From positions 434,001 to 498,000 of the forward strand of contig NZ_JANHDK010000001.1 in NCBI RefSeq assembly GCF_024494725.1: a stretch of 64,000 nucleotides of DNA, in the 5' to 3' direction. Source of the stretch: Haloplanus ruber (GTDB lineage Archaea > Halobacteriota > Halobacteria > Halobacteriales > Haloferacaceae). Of this stretch, positions 1-9,328 are shown in pieces. The first letter of the stretch is position 1, and each line of letters begins with the position of its first letter. The notes under the pieces are model-generated. The model was not told the DNA's origin, made no database searches, and saw only the letters and a program-made list of their open reading frames with translations. A program made the position numbers and the translations under genes.

Positions 1-1
1 G

Positions 2-364
2 ACGGGCGCGACCGTGAGCGTCAAGGTGCGCACCGAGATCGACGGCGTCGACCTGCCGGCGACCGCCAGACGGGTCGCCGCCGCAGGGGCCGATATCGTC
101 CACGTCGACGCCATGGACAGCGAACCTGTCGTCGCCGACGTCGCCGCCGTGACGCCTGACACTCGCGTCCTCGCCAACAACGGCGTCCGTGATCGGGAAA
201 CGGCGTGGGAGTACCTCGCCTACGGCGCCGACGGCGTCAGCGTCGGCCGGCCGAGCGACGACCCGGCGGTGCTTCGGCGGGTCGCCCGCGCCGTCGACGA
301 CTGGGACCGCCGGGCCGCCGAGCCACCGACGGCCGACCGCCGCGACGGGAGGGTCTTGGAGTGA
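2..364 (+). CDS. Dihydrouridine-synthase-like TIM-barrel protein (C-terminal part)
   Basis: Only the last 120 codons lie in the window; the reading frame is already open at base 2, so the true start is upstream. The visible part reads as the C-terminal half of a beta/alpha barrel: an ADIVHVDAM strand, a VLANNGV strand with a following helix, and a YGADGVSVGRP phosphate-binding-like loop. This arrangement is typical of the dihydrouridine synthase/dihydroorotate dehydrogenase superfamily found in archaea. The stop codon overlaps the GTG of the next gene (GTGA), so it is translationally coupled to the CitG-like gene. Its substrate cannot be decided; the neighbours suggest cofactor metabolism rather than tRNA modification. 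Confidence 0.6.
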   Translation, partial: TGATVSVKVRTEIDGVDLPATARRVAAAGADIVHVDAMDSEPVVADVAAVTPDTRVLANNGVRDRETAWEYLAYGADGVSVGRPSDDPAVLRRVARAVDDWDRRAAEPPTADRRDGRVLE

Positions 365-1236
365 CCGACGCGGCTCGGTCGGCGGCGCACCCCCGGCCCG
401 GGATGTCACCGGTCGATCACGCCGAACTCGCCCTGTTGCTGGAGGTGGCGAGTACGCCCAAGCCGGGCAACGTCGACCGTCGTCGGGACCACGCGGACCT
501 CCGGTTCGAACACTTCCTCGCGGGTGCCGTGGGCGCCCGCCCCGGTCTCGGCGCGGCGGCCGATCCCGACCGCCCGCTCGGCGACGCCTTCGAGCGTGCG
601 GTCCAGGGCATGAGCCAGCAGGACGGCGACAACACGCAGTTCGGCTGCCTCCTCTTGCTCGTCCCGCTGGTCCGGGCCGCCTCGACGGATCGACTCTCGC
701 CCGCGGGCGTCGACGCTGTCGTCGACGCGACAACTGTCGACGACGCCGTCGCCTTCTATCGCGCGTTCGAACACGTCGACGTGGCGGTCGACGACCCGCC
801 GCCGGACGCGACGGCCCTCGACGTGCGCCAGGGTGCCGACGCGGAACCGGCGATCAGAGAGCAGGGGGTGACGCTCGCGGACGTGATGGCCACGAGCGCG
901 GACCGCGACGGCAACGCCGCGGAGTGGACGGGAGGCTTCGAGCGGACCTTCGCGGCCGCCACCGCCGTCCGCGACGATACGGGGCCGGTCACCGACCGTC
1001 TGGCCCGCGCCTTCCTCGACCTGTTGGCCGAGCGGCCGGACACACTCGTGGCCACCGAACACGGCTCCGAGACGGCCGCAGCGGTGAGCCGACGGGCCGC
1101 GGCCGTCCGCGGTGACCTCGACGCCGCCGAGGATCTGGCCGCGCAGTTCCGCGCCGAGGGGATCAACCCCGGGACGACCGCCGATCTCACCGCGGCGGCG
1201 GCCTTCGTCGCGCTCGAACGGGGGGTGCCGGTGTGA
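361..1236 (+). CDS. CitG/MdcB-like triphosphoribosyl-dephospho-CoA synthase family protein
   Basis: The protein has 291 residues from a GTG start that overlaps the preceding stop as GTGA; an internal ATG at 403 is an alternative. The family signature STPKPGNVDR near the N-terminus and the later DGDNTQFG and GINPGTTADLT segments identify the CitG fold, which in bacteria attaches a phosphoribosyl-dephospho-CoA group from ATP and dephospho-CoA. In archaea and H4MPT-using methylotrophs, CitG-like proteins are encoded beside DUF447 and pterin genes rather than citrate lyase, so the bacterial reaction should not be assumed. No citrate or malonate decarboxylase genes are visible here. Family assignment is secure; substrate is unknown. 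Confidence 0.8.
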   Translation: MTDAARSAAHPRPGMSPVDHAELALLLEVASTPKPGNVDRRRDHADLRFEHFLAGAVGARPGLGAAADPDRPLGDAFERAVQGMSQQDGDNTQFGCLLLLVPLVRAASTDRLSPAGVDAVVDATTVDDAVAFYRAFEHVDVAVDDPPPDATALDVRQGADAEPAIREQGVTLADVMATSADRDGNAAEWTGGFERTFAAATAVRDDTGPVTDRLARAFLDLLAERPDTLVATEHGSETAAAVSRRAAAVRGDLDAAEDLAAQFRAEGINPGTTADLTAAAAFVALERGVPV

Positions 1237-1841
1237 CCGCCACCGACGGCTGGCCGGCCGACCTCGCGGGGGTCACCGAGTCGGTGGTGGCGACGCTCGG
1301 CCCCAACGAGCGCTGGAATCAGGCGGCCCTCGGCCTCCACGCGCCCGAGGAGGCGGACGACCCCGTGACTGCGACGACGTGGGGTCACACGCGAACCCGT
1401 GGCAACTTCGAGCGGCGGGGTGGTGGCGTCGTCCAGTTCACGACCGACCCTCGCGAGTTCGTCGCCGCTGCCCTCGACGTGACCGAGACGGACGAGCCGG
1501 TTCGGGACGGGGCGGCGGCGTGGGTCGAGGTGACCGCCGAACGCCTCGACGAGGGGGAAGAAGGCGGCACCGAGTGGGTACGCTGGGCGCTCACGCCGGC
1601 CGAGGCGACGGTTCGGGAGCGACGGGTACCGACGATCAACCGCGGGTTCTACGCCGTCATCGACGCGACAGTGGCGGCCTCGCGCCTCGACGTGCCAGCG
1701 TACGACACCGACGCCCTGCTCGACCGCCTAGCGTACTTCGCGGAGACGGTCGAGCGGTGTGGCGGGCCGGCAGAGCGTGAAGCCTTCGACCGGATCGACG
1801 AACTGACCGACTGGCGTGCGCGGCGGAACGAATCGCTTTAG
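1233..1841 (+). CDS. DUF447 family protein
   Basis: A 202-residue protein starting at GTG in another GTGA overlap with the CitG-like gene. The N-terminal half (about residues 10-90) has the split-barrel, flavin-reductase-like pattern seen in DUF447, including PNERWNQAALG and the TRGNFERRGGG segment; the C-terminal half is helical and carries the RRVPTINRGFYAVIDATV stretch. DUF447 genes occur in archaea and in methylotroph tetrahydromethanopterin clusters, usually with CitG-like genes, as here. Biochemical role unproven; a part in pterin-type cofactor synthesis is inference from the neighbourhood. Confidence 0.8.
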   Translation: MTATDGWPADLAGVTESVVATLGPNERWNQAALGLHAPEEADDPVTATTWGHTRTRGNFERRGGGVVQFTTDPREFVAAALDVTETDEPVRDGAAAWVEVTAERLDEGEEGGTEWVRWALTPAEATVRERRVPTINRGFYAVIDATVAASRLDVPAYDTDALLDRLAYFAETVERCGGPAEREAFDRIDELTDWRARRNESL

Positions 1842-1865
1842 TGGCCCAGTAGCACAACTGTCCGT

Positions 1866-2060
1866 ATGGCCATCAAACCCAAATACGTCAAACAGCTCGG
1901 CGGGCTCCTCCTGGAGCGATATCCGGAAGCGTTCAACACCGACTTCGAGACCAACAAGGACAGCGTCTCCAAGCTGACGAACGTCGAATCGAAGGGCGTT
2001 CGCAACCGGATCGCGGGCTACATCACGCGCAAGAAGGCTGGCGCGGCCGCTCAGGCCTAA
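1866..2060 (+). CDS. rps17e: 30S ribosomal protein S17e
   Basis: A 64-residue basic protein with the family opening KPKYVKQLGGLLLERYP and the conserved VESKGVRNRIAGYITRK segment, full length for archaeal S17e. It is a component of the small ribosomal subunit found only in archaea and eukaryotes. It lies 24 bases after the DUF447 gene on the same strand, so it may be read through from the upstream operon or from its own promoter in the DUF447 3' end. Confidence 0.96.
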   Translation: MAIKPKYVKQLGGLLLERYPEAFNTDFETNKDSVSKLTNVESKGVRNRIAGYITRKKAGAAAQA

Positions 2061-2151
2061 TACTGTCGGCTGTACGTCGCTAGAGACACAGCCCGTAGCG
2101 ACGAGTCCGTCGAACGGGGGCCACGGATCGACCGCTCGTCGCCACTGTCGG

Positions 2152-3693
2152 TCACTCGGCCCGCCGAAGCTCCACGGCGAAGACCACGCCGCTCGGCTCG
2201 TTGTCCATCACCCGAACGCACCCACCGTACTTGTCGACGAGCACGTCGACGATGGAGAGGCCGAATCCGCCCCAGTCGCGGGCGTGCGAAAAGCCGCCGC
2301 CGTCGAATAGCTCCCCACGCCGTTCGGGGGGAATGCCGACCCCGTCGTCGGCGACGCGCACCGTGACCGTCTCTGCGTCCGCCTCGACGTCGACGGTCAC
2401 GCTGATCGATCCGGCGTCGTTGTGTTCGACCGCGTTCGTCAGGAGGTGATCGAACACCGTCTCCAGCATGTCGTCGGCGTGGACCTGAGGGATTCCCTCG
2501 GGCGGGGACCACTCGACGGCCGCCTGCGGGTACGTCTCCCGGACGTTGGAGACGGCCGCCGAGAGCGGGTCGACGACGGAGATTGCTTGCTCCGTGGGTT
2601 CGTGGGTCACGTCGTTCGCCAGTCGTCGTGCCGTCTGGACGAGGTCGACGATTTCCTCGCTCCGGTGGCGGGCCACGTCCACGTCGTCACATCGGTCGTC
2701 GGGAACCTCTCGGGACAGCGCGTCGAGTTTCGCCAGCACGAGGTTCATGCCGTTGAGGATGTTGTGTCTGAGCAGTCGGTTCAGGAACTCGACGCGGGCG
2801 CGCTCCTGGCCGAGTTCCTGTTTGCGGCGGGTTCGCTCGGTCACGTCCCGCAGCGCCGAGAGATGACGCCCCGGCAGGACGTTCGCGGTGGCGGCGAAGG
2901 CGACGGTTCGAACCTCGCCGTCCGCGCGGACGAGGTCGAACTCGCCGCGCTGACGTCCATCGTCGAGAAACGACGACCACTGCTCGTCGACGTCGGCGTC
3001 ATCGGGCGTGAAATCCGAGACCTGCTTGCCGATCAGCTCCGACCGGTCGAGGCCGAACAGGTCGGCGGCCGCGGGGTTCACGGCCACGTACCGGCCGCCG
3101 TCGTCGGTGACGACGAGGGCGTCGAGCGTTCCCTCGAACACCGCCCGGAACTGGCGTTCTCGCTCACTCAACCGGCGGTGACGACTCCGGGCCCGCAGGT
3201 CGTACCGGCTGACCAGCAGTCCGGCCACGGCACCCGTGGCGGCGATGTCGTACGCCAGGAACCACGGCGATTCGACGATGTGGCCGTGGCTCATGTGCAG
3301 AGAGAGGATGTACAGCGATACGAGACCGGAACCGACGAGGCCGGCGAGGACCCAGAATGCGGTCACCGTGGGCGCAGTTTCGTCGTCGCTTCCCCATCGG
3401 AGCCAGACGCCGGCCGCCACCAGCGTGGCGCCGAACACCAGCGGCACTAGGTCGCCCAGTAGCCCCTCGATAGAGAGTCCGTGACGGAACAGGTGATTGA
3501 CGGGGACGGAGACGAGCAGTAGCCCGATACCGGCGACGACGCCGCTGCCCAGACGGCGACGCCACGCGACCGACAGGCCGCCGAATCGTGTCCCCAACCT
3601 CCCCGTGAGCCACCCCTTCTGTGGCTGCGTGGCGAGGAGTCCGACGGGACCTCCGATCTGCCCGTCGTCGATGCTCCCGCGTTCGTCGCTCAC
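2152..3693 (-). CDS. Membrane-anchored PAS sensor histidine kinase
   Basis: A 513-residue protein beginning at GTG. The N-terminal third has four hydrophobic segments (about 51-67, 81-98, 110-132, 145-162). A PAS domain follows (about 183-285, with FGLDRSELIGK and LRDVTERTRR), then an H-box LRHNILNGMN with the phospho-acceptor His310, and a HATPase_c domain with the N-box LLTNAVEHND, DDGVGIP and GGFGLSI. It should autophosphorylate on His310 in response to a membrane or cytosolic cue. No response regulator is adjacent, which is usual in haloarchaea, where such kinases are often orphans. A TATA-like GTATATGCGTATT lies about 27 bases upstream of the start. Confidence 0.9.
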   Translation of the reverse strand: MSDERGSIDDGQIGGPVGLLATQPQKGWLTGRLGTRFGGLSVAWRRRLGSGVVAGIGLLLVSVPVNHLFRHGLSIEGLLGDLVPLVFGATLVAAGVWLRWGSDDETAPTVTAFWVLAGLVGSGLVSLYILSLHMSHGHIVESPWFLAYDIAATGAVAGLLVSRYDLRARSRHRRLSERERQFRAVFEGTLDALVVTDDGGRYVAVNPAAADLFGLDRSELIGKQVSDFTPDDADVDEQWSSFLDDGRQRGEFDLVRADGEVRTVAFAATANVLPGRHLSALRDVTERTRRKQELGQERARVEFLNRLLRHNILNGMNLVLAKLDALSREVPDDRCDDVDVARHRSEEIVDLVQTARRLANDVTHEPTEQAISVVDPLSAAVSNVRETYPQAAVEWSPPEGIPQVHADDMLETVFDHLLTNAVEHNDAGSISVTVDVEADAETVTVRVADDGVGIPPERRGELFDGGGFSHARDWGGFGLSIVDVLVDKYGGCVRVMDNEPSGVVFAVELRRAE

Positions 3694-3783
3694 GAGGCCA
3701 GTTTTTGGACGGCGTCCGTATATGCGTATTGGACCGCGTTGGACCGTCTCTTAGGCAAAACGTGTCAACCGAAAAATCTTTGC

Positions 3784-4038
3784 TCAGAGTCGGTCGGTGC
3801 GCCCCGCAGCCGTCCAGTCGTCGGTCGGCACGCCGTCGGGGATTCGAACCGACCGACCCTGGAGGCTCTCGATCCGACCGGCGAAGACCCAGCGGCGCCC
3901 GTTCCACCGCTCCTCGGTTGGCGCCGCGGCGGCCGCCGCCGCGGCACGTTCGCCGTCACGCACGTGGGCACCGACCGCAGCCGCGATGGCCGCGGCTTCG
4001 GCGTCGTCGGCGTCGTCGGGGATGTCGAGTCCGTCCAT
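3784..4038 (-). CDS. pccX: PccX-like small subunit of acyl-CoA carboxylase
   Basis: An 84-residue protein with an acidic helical N-terminus, an alanine-rich hinge of eight consecutive alanines near residue 34, and a short [11 protein letters not shown] beta motif. It begins one base after the stop of the carboxyltransferase gene, so it is part of that operon. This is the pattern of PccX, the small third subunit of haloarchaeal propionyl-CoA carboxylase described in Haloferax mediterranei, and it resembles the epsilon subunits of actinobacterial acyl-CoA carboxylases. It probably helps the alpha and beta subunits assemble. The biotin carboxylase alpha subunit is not in the window. Confidence 0.75.
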   Translation of the reverse strand: MDGLDIPDDADDAEAAAIAAAVGAHVRDGERAAAAAAAAPTEERWNGRRWVFAGRIESLQGRSVRIPDGVPTDDWTAAGRTDRL

Positions 4039-4039
4039 C

Positions 4040-5590
4040 TCAGATCGGGATGTTGCCGTGTTTTTTCTCCGGGTTCGAGACGCGCTTGGTCGTGAGCATC
4101 TCTAGGTCGTCGATCAGGCGACGACGGGTGTCCTGCGGTTCGATCACGTCGTCGATGAACCCGCGGTCGGCGGCGGTGTAGGGGTTGGCGAACTCCTCGC
4201 GATACTCCGCGACGAGGTCCTGCCGGCGAGCCTCCGGGTCGTCCGCGTGGTCGAGTTCGTCGCTGTACAGGATGTTCACGGCGCCCTCCGGTCCCATGAC
4301 CGCGAGTTCGGAGGTCGGCCACGCGTAGTTGACGTCGGCGCCCAGGTGTTTCGACGCCATGACACAGTAGGCGCCGCCGTAGGCTTTCCGCGTGATGACG
4401 GTCAACAGCGGGACCGTCGCCTCGGAGTAGGCATAGAGGAGTTTCGCGCCGTGGCGAATGATCCCCCGGTGTTCCTGGTCGGTCCCCGGCATATAACCAG
4501 GGACGTCGACGAGCGTGAGGATGGGGACGTTGAACGCGTCACAGAAGCGGACGAACCGCGAGGCCTTCATGCTGGCGTCGACGGTGAGGGTGCCGGCGTT
4601 CGACCGGGGCTGGTTAGCGACGACGCCGACCGAGCGTCCATCGAGGCGGCCAAACCCGACGACCACGTTGCGTGCCCAGTCGCCGTGGATCTCGAAGAAC
4701 GAGCCCTCGTCGACGACGGCGTCGATCACGTCCGTCATGTCGTAGGGTTTCTGTGGCTCGTCCGGCACCACGTCGGTCAGCTCGTCGGCCGGACGATCCG
4801 GATCGTCCCAGGGGTCGAGCCGCGGCGGGTCCTCGACGTTGTTCTGAGGGAGGTAAGAGAGCAGGCGACGGATGTTATCGAGAGCCGTCTCCTCGTCCTC
4901 GAAGGCGCCGTGAGCGACCCCCGTCTCCGAGGCGTGGGTGACCGCCCCGCCGAGTTCCTCGAACGTGACCTCCTCGCCGGTGACGGTCTTGATCACGTCC
5001 GGCCCGGTGATGAACATGTGACTCGTGTCTTTCACCATGAAGACAAAGTCGGTGATGGCGGGAGAGTACACCGCGCCGCCGGCGCACGGACCCATAATGC
5101 CCGAAATTTGGGGGACGACGCCGCTAGCTTGCTGGTTTCGGTGAAAGATGTCGGTGAAGCCGGCGAGGCTGCGGACCCCCTCTTGGATGCGGGCGCCCGC
5201 GGAGTCGTTGAGGCCGACGATAGGCGCACCGACGTCCATCGCCTTATCCATCACCTTACAGATTTTCTCGGCCATCACCTCGCCGAGTGATCCGCCGAAG
5301 ACGGTGAAGTCGTGGGCGAAGACGAAGGTCTTGCGCCCGTTCACGTCACCGTAGCCGGTGACGACGCCGTCGCCCGGCAGTTGTTTTTCCTCCATGCCGA
5401 ACTTGTGGGTTCGGTGGGTTCGGAACTGGTCGAACTCCCGGAAGGTGCCGTCGTCGAGGAAGTAGTCGATCCGCTCGCGGGCGGTCATCTTCCCCTTCGA
5501 GTGCTGGGAGTCGATCCGGTCTTGGCCCCCGCCGAGGAGCGCCCGCTCCCGCTTCTCGCGGAGTTCCTCGATCCGCTCGTCCATGGTCAT
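4040..5590 (-). CDS. pccB: Acyl-CoA (propionyl/acetyl-CoA) carboxylase beta subunit
   Basis: A 516-residue carboxyltransferase starting at the ATG giving [13 protein letters not shown]; an open upstream extension of the frame has no homology and is ignored. It transfers the carboxyl group from carboxybiotin to an acyl-CoA. Both carboxyltransferase halves are present: oxyanion-type glycines in [16 protein letters not shown] in the N-terminal half, and [11 protein letters not shown] plus [11 protein letters not shown] in the C-terminal half. Length and motifs match propionyl-CoA carboxylase beta chains. The partner small subunit follows immediately; the biotin carboxylase subunit must be encoded elsewhere. 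In haloarchaea this enzyme serves propionyl-CoA assimilation and the methylaspartate or 3-hydroxypropionate routes. Confidence 0.93.
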   Translation of the reverse strand: MTMDERIEELREKRERALLGGGQDRIDSQHSKGKMTARERIDYFLDDGTFREFDQFRTHRTHKFGMEEKQLPGDGVVTGYGDVNGRKTFVFAHDFTVFGGSLGEVMAEKICKVMDKAMDVGAPIVGLNDSAGARIQEGVRSLAGFTDIFHRNQQASGVVPQISGIMGPCAGGAVYSPAITDFVFMVKDTSHMFITGPDVIKTVTGEEVTFEELGGAVTHASETGVAHGAFEDEETALDNIRRLLSYLPQNNVEDPPRLDPWDDPDRPADELTDVVPDEPQKPYDMTDVIDAVVDEGSFFEIHGDWARNVVVGFGRLDGRSVGVVANQPRSNAGTLTVDASMKASRFVRFCDAFNVPILTLVDVPGYMPGTDQEHRGIIRHGAKLLYAYSEATVPLLTVITRKAYGGAYCVMASKHLGADVNYAWPTSELAVMGPEGAVNILYSDELDHADDPEARRQDLVAEYREEFANPYTAADRGFIDDVIEPQDTRRRLIDDLEMLTTKRVSNPEKKHGNIPI

Positions 5591-5652
5591 GGCCCACCAC
5601 CTATCATCGTCCACAACAAGGTTCGACCGGCGGCAAAAGGATTCCGCCGCCG

Positions 5653-7071
5653 TCACACCGCCGCGCGCCCGCGCCGGAGGCCGATGAGCGCAATCCCGGC
5701 GCCGACGACCACGACGGCGGCCCCGACGGTCGGCCAGAAGCCGATTCGGGCGTCGACGCCGAACGTCGTCAGAAGGGTAAAGACCAGAAAGAGAGGGATG
5801 GCGACGCCGACAGCGAGCAGCCAGGGGGTGCCAAAGCGGGTCGCCAGCGGCCCCGCGCCGGTCGCGTACTCGGCGACCGCGTCGCGGCCGAGCACCCACC
5901 CCGCGAACAGCAGGAAGGCGATCAACCCGCCGGTGAGCAGCAGATCGACCAGCGTTCCGGCGACGAAGTCGAAGAGTCCGGGCTGGAAGGCGGTGATCGT
6001 CCCGGTTGTCGCGATGAGGGCGAGCAATGCCCCGACCGCCCGTCGCCGTGACCATCCCACCTCGTCGACGAGGACGGCGACCGGAATCTCCAGCATGCTA
6101 ATCGAACTCGACAGCGCAGCGAAGGCGACGACGCCGAAAAACAGGATCGCGAGAAGTTCGCCCCCGGGCAACTGGGCGAACGCTCCGGCGATGCCGACGA
6201 ACAGCGCCCCGGGGCCGCCACTCCCTGGGTCGATCCCCTGAGAGAAAAGCAGCGGGAAGACAACGAGGCCGGCGAGGACGCCCACGCCCGTGTTGAGGAG
6301 GGCGATGACCGACCCGTCGAAGGGAAGCGACCGATCCTCGTCGAGATAGGAGGCGTAGGTGATCATGGTTCCCGCGCCGACCGAGAGAGTAAAGAGCGCC
6401 TGCCCAGCCGCAGGCCCGAGGATCGAGAAGAAGTCCGCCCGAATGGTCGCGAGGTCGAAGGTGAGAAAGAAGTCGTAGCCGGCGCCGGCCCCTGTCCGTG
6501 TCGACACCCAAGCGGCCATCCCGACGAGGAGCGCGAGCACCGCAGGCATCATCACCTTCGTTCCGAGTTCGATCCCTCGACGGACGCCACCGAGGACGAT
6601 CAGACCGGTGAGCGAGAGAAAGAGAAGGTGAAAGCCGGCAGCTTCGACGCCGAAAGAAATCGTCTCGAAGTACGCTCCCGGATTGGCGAGGTAGGCTGTC
6701 CCGCCGGTGACGGGACCGGTCAACGAGACCAGCAGGTATCGCAGGATCCACCCGCCGACGACGCTGTAAAACGAGAGGAGTGCGACGCCGGTTATCGCGG
6801 AGACACCGCCGACGGCGGCCCAGCGTCGCGATCCAGAGAGGTCGCCCAGCGCGCCCATGGGATTGCGCCGCGCCCGGCGACCGATGACGAACTCCCCGAG
6901 CAGTCCCGGCACGCCGACAGCGAGGACGATGACTAGATAGACGAGCAAGAAGGCGCTACCGCCGTTCTCGGCGGTCATCCAAGGGAACCGCCAGATGTTC
7001 CCCAGCCCGACCGCGCTCCCCGCGGCGGCCAGGATGAAGCCTGTGCGCGTACCCCACGTCTCTCGTGCCAT
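5653..7071 (-). CDS. Sodium-dependent neurotransmitter:sodium symporter (SNF) family transporter
   Basis: A 472-residue membrane protein starting at [12 protein letters not shown], right after a TAA in another frame. It has about twelve hydrophobic helices and the family's signature first helix with the sodium-site motif [14 protein letters not shown], the FYSVVGGW motif and [11 protein letters not shown]. It should import an amino acid or similar small solute with sodium at the cytoplasmic membrane; the substrate cannot be predicted. It lies 65 bases downstream of a paralogue on the same strand, and the two are likely a tandem duplication that has diverged considerably. Confidence 0.92.
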   Translation of the reverse strand: MARETWGTRTGFILAAAGSAVGLGNIWRFPWMTAENGGSAFLLVYLVIVLAVGVPGLLGEFVIGRRARRNPMGALGDLSGSRRWAAVGGVSAITGVALLSFYSVVGGWILRYLLVSLTGPVTGGTAYLANPGAYFETISFGVEAAGFHLLFLSLTGLIVLGGVRRGIELGTKVMMPAVLALLVGMAAWVSTRTGAGAGYDFFLTFDLATIRADFFSILGPAAGQALFTLSVGAGTMITYASYLDEDRSLPFDGSVIALLNTGVGVLAGLVVFPLLFSQGIDPGSGGPGALFVGIAGAFAQLPGGELLAILFFGVVAFAALSSSISMLEIPVAVLVDEVGWSRRRAVGALLALIATTGTITAFQPGLFDFVAGTLVDLLLTGGLIAFLLFAGWVLGRDAVAEYATGAGPLATRFGTPWLLAVGVAIPLFLVFTLLTTFGVDARIGFWPTVGAAVVVVGAGIALIGLRRGRAAV

Positions 7072-7136
7072 TAGCAAACGGTGGGTGAATCCCCGTAAAG
7101 TGGGTTTCGAGTCGGGAGTCGTCAGCGGTCCGAGAG

Positions 7137-8474
7137 TTAGACGATAGCCTCGGCGATCAGTCCCGCCCGGACCGCCAGCGACTGCAGGCCCAGAAGCAGC
7201 GTCACCAGGACACCCAGGGGGACGACGGTGCGGACGAACCAGAGCCAGGCGGTGGCGCCACCCTCGCTCAGGCCGGTGCCCCGACGGAGTTCGGTGACGG
7301 CGTCGGCGGCGTCCACCCAGCCGACGAAGATGAGTAGGCAAAACACCGACAGGGGCAGCAGGAGGTTGTAGGCGATAGCGTTGTACCACGCGAGGATCGA
7401 CAGCCCGAACGCGCTGGGAACGCCGAGCACGAAGATTGCGGCCCCGAGGCCCACCGCCAGCGTCGAGCGCGAGCGGTCGGTGTTGTCGACGAGGTAAGCG
7501 GTGACGACTTCGAGCAGACTGATCGCGGAGGAGAGCGCCGCGAGCAGGAGGACGACGAAGAAGACGACTCCGAGGAGGCGTCCGGCGGGCAACTGTGCGA
7601 AGGCACCGGCGAGGGTGATGAAGGCGGCACCGAGACCACCGCTCCCGGGATCGATACCCAGCGAGAAGAGGATGGGGAAGACGACCAGCCCCGCCAGCAG
7701 GCCGACGAACGTGTTGAGGACGACGATGGTCGCGCCGTCGGCCGGCAGCGAGTCGTCGCGGCCGAGATAGGAGGCGTAGGTGAGCATCGCACCCATCCCG
7801 AGCGAGAGGGTGAAGAAGGCCTGGCCCACCGCCGCCGGGAGGATGCTCCCGATGTTCGCCACGAGGGTGTCTATGTCGGGCGAGAGGTAGTAGGCGTAGC
7901 CGGCGCCGCCGCCGTCGAGGGTCGCGGCCCAGATGGCGAGACCGCCGAGTAGGACGACGATGCTCGGCACCATCAACTTCGTCGACCGCTCGATGCCGTC
8001 GGTGACGCCGAAGGCGACGACGCCGACGGTCAGTGCCATGAAGAGAGCGTGCAGGCCAATCGCCTCGGGGCCGGCGGAGATGGCTCCGAAGTACGCTTCG
8101 GACCCGGAGAAGTACGCCCCGGTGGCACTCCCGACGATGTACCGGATCACCCACCCGCCGACGACGCTGTAAAAGGAGAGGATCCAGAACGCCGAGATGG
8201 TGCCGATGGCGCCGACGACACGCCAGTCTCGGTGGCCGAGACGGGCGAAGGCGTCGATTGGGTTTCGTTCGGCGCGGCGACCGATCACGAACTCCGCAAG
8301 CATGGCGGGAAAGCCGATCACGAAGACGGCGGCCAGGTAGACGACGATGAAGGCGGCGCCCCCGTTTGCGCCCGTCTGGAACGGGAACTGCCAGACGTTA
8401 CCGAGACCGACGGCGCTTCCGACGGCCGCGATGATAAAGCCGACCCGCGTCGCCCACGTTTCTCGCTGTGACAT
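7137..8474 (-). CDS. Sodium-dependent SNF family transporter (paralogue)
   Basis: A 445-residue protein starting at MSQRETWATRVGF; an upstream in-frame extension is unlikely because the N-terminus then begins before the conserved family start. It has the same architecture as its downstream neighbour: [14 protein letters not shown] in helix 1, [26 protein letters not shown], and DPGSGGLGAAF. The helix-1 motif carries Gln in place of the Arg that closes the extracellular gate in LeuT-type transporters (WQFPF versus WRFPW in the neighbour), which may reflect different substrate handling. Sodium-coupled uptake of an amino acid-like solute is the expected role. Confidence 0.92.
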   Translation of the reverse strand: MSQRETWATRVGFIIAAVGSAVGLGNVWQFPFQTGANGGAAFIVVYLAAVFVIGFPAMLAEFVIGRRAERNPIDAFARLGHRDWRVVGAIGTISAFWILSFYSVVGGWVIRYIVGSATGAYFSGSEAYFGAISAGPEAIGLHALFMALTVGVVAFGVTDGIERSTKLMVPSIVVLLGGLAIWAATLDGGGAGYAYYLSPDIDTLVANIGSILPAAVGQAFFTLSLGMGAMLTYASYLGRDDSLPADGATIVVLNTFVGLLAGLVVFPILFSLGIDPGSGGLGAAFITLAGAFAQLPAGRLLGVVFFVVLLLAALSSAISLLEVVTAYLVDNTDRSRSTLAVGLGAAIFVLGVPSAFGLSILAWYNAIAYNLLLPLSVFCLLIFVGWVDAADAVTELRRGTGLSEGGATAWLWFVRTVVPLGVLVTLLLGLQSLAVRAGLIAEAIV

Positions 8475-8558
8475 GCTCCGGCATCCACCACGACGGAAAA
8501 AAAGGATCACGATCCGCCGCGACGACCGCCGTGGTGTTGGGGCGCCGGGCCGGAGGCC

Positions 8559-9266
8559 TCAGGCCTCGCCGTAGACCGGGACCGCCGCGCCGCTGGTCGC
8601 CGCCGTCGCCTCCGAGGAGAGCGAGAGCACCGTTCGCGCGATGGTCGCGGGGTCGACCCAGGCGTCGTGGTCGGCGTCGGGCATCGCCTCGCGGTTCGCC
8701 GGCGTGTCGATGACACTCGGCATGACCGCGTTCGCTCGCACGACACCGGCGTTTTCGGCGGCGACCGTCTCGGTCAGGAGGCGCACTCCGGCCTTCGAGG
8801 CGCGGTAGGGACCGTCGCCCTCGCCGCCCGAGAGCGACGACCGCGACGCGACACTTACTAGAGTCCCTTCGCGCTCGCGCAGGTGTGGGAGCGCGTGTTT
8901 CGACGCCAGAAACATCGTCTTCAGATTCACGTCGAGCAGGAATTCGACGGTCTCGGCGTCCGTCTCGTGGAGCGGCGTTCCGCCCCGCCACGTCCCCGCG
9001 ATGGGACAGAGGTGATCCAGGCCGCCGTGGGCGTCGACGACTGCCTCGACGACGCTCGCGACGTCCGACTCGTCGGTGAAGTCGCCCTCGTAGAAGTCGA
9101 TAGCCGTCGGATCGATCAGTGCGTCCTCGTCGTCGGGCGCGACCAGGTCGGCGCCACAGACCGTCGCCCCGGCGTCGGCAAAGGCCGCCGCGACGGCGCT
9201 GCCGAGGGCGCCACTCGCACCCGTCACCAACACGACCCGGTCCGAGAAGTCGAAGGATACGGACAT
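8559..9266 (-). CDS. Short-chain dehydrogenase/reductase
   Basis: A 235-residue classical SDR. The nucleotide-binding TGASGALG loop is at residues 15-22, the catalytic YRASK at Tyr154/Lys158, and the serine lies in VASRSS around 141-144. The motif normally reading NNAG is CPIAGT here, so the Asn is not in its usual position. It should be an NAD(P)-dependent alcohol/ketone oxidoreductase. The substrate is unknown, and the neighbouring quinone-oxidoreductase-like gene may be co-transcribed since it lies upstream on the same strand with a short gap. Confidence 0.9.
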   Translation of the reverse strand: MSVSFDFSDRVVLVTGASGALGSAVAAAFADAGATVCGADLVAPDDEDALIDPTAIDFYEGDFTDESDVASVVEAVVDAHGGLDHLCPIAGTWRGGTPLHETDAETVEFLLDVNLKTMFLASKHALPHLREREGTLVSVASRSSLSGGEGDGPYRASKAGVRLLTETVAAENAGVVRANAVMPSVIDTPANREAMPDADHDAWVDPATIARTVLSLSSEATAATSGAAVPVYGEA

Positions 9267-9328
9267 ACTTGTGATTCGGTACCGAGGCTCAAAAGCCCGC
9301 GGGTGGTGGCGCTCGCCCGTGGATCGAC

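Noticed and set aside
5591-6055. N-terminal extension of the pccB frame
   Set aside because: The 155 extra residues overlap the SNF gene and have no carboxylase similarity; the family starts at [10 protein letters not shown].
5653-8154. An 833-residue open frame that covers both SNF transporters
   Set aside because: Only its last 472 residues match the family; the front half is the antisense-like alternate frame of the second transporter and is arginine-rich. The two genes are separate, each with its own canonical N-terminus.
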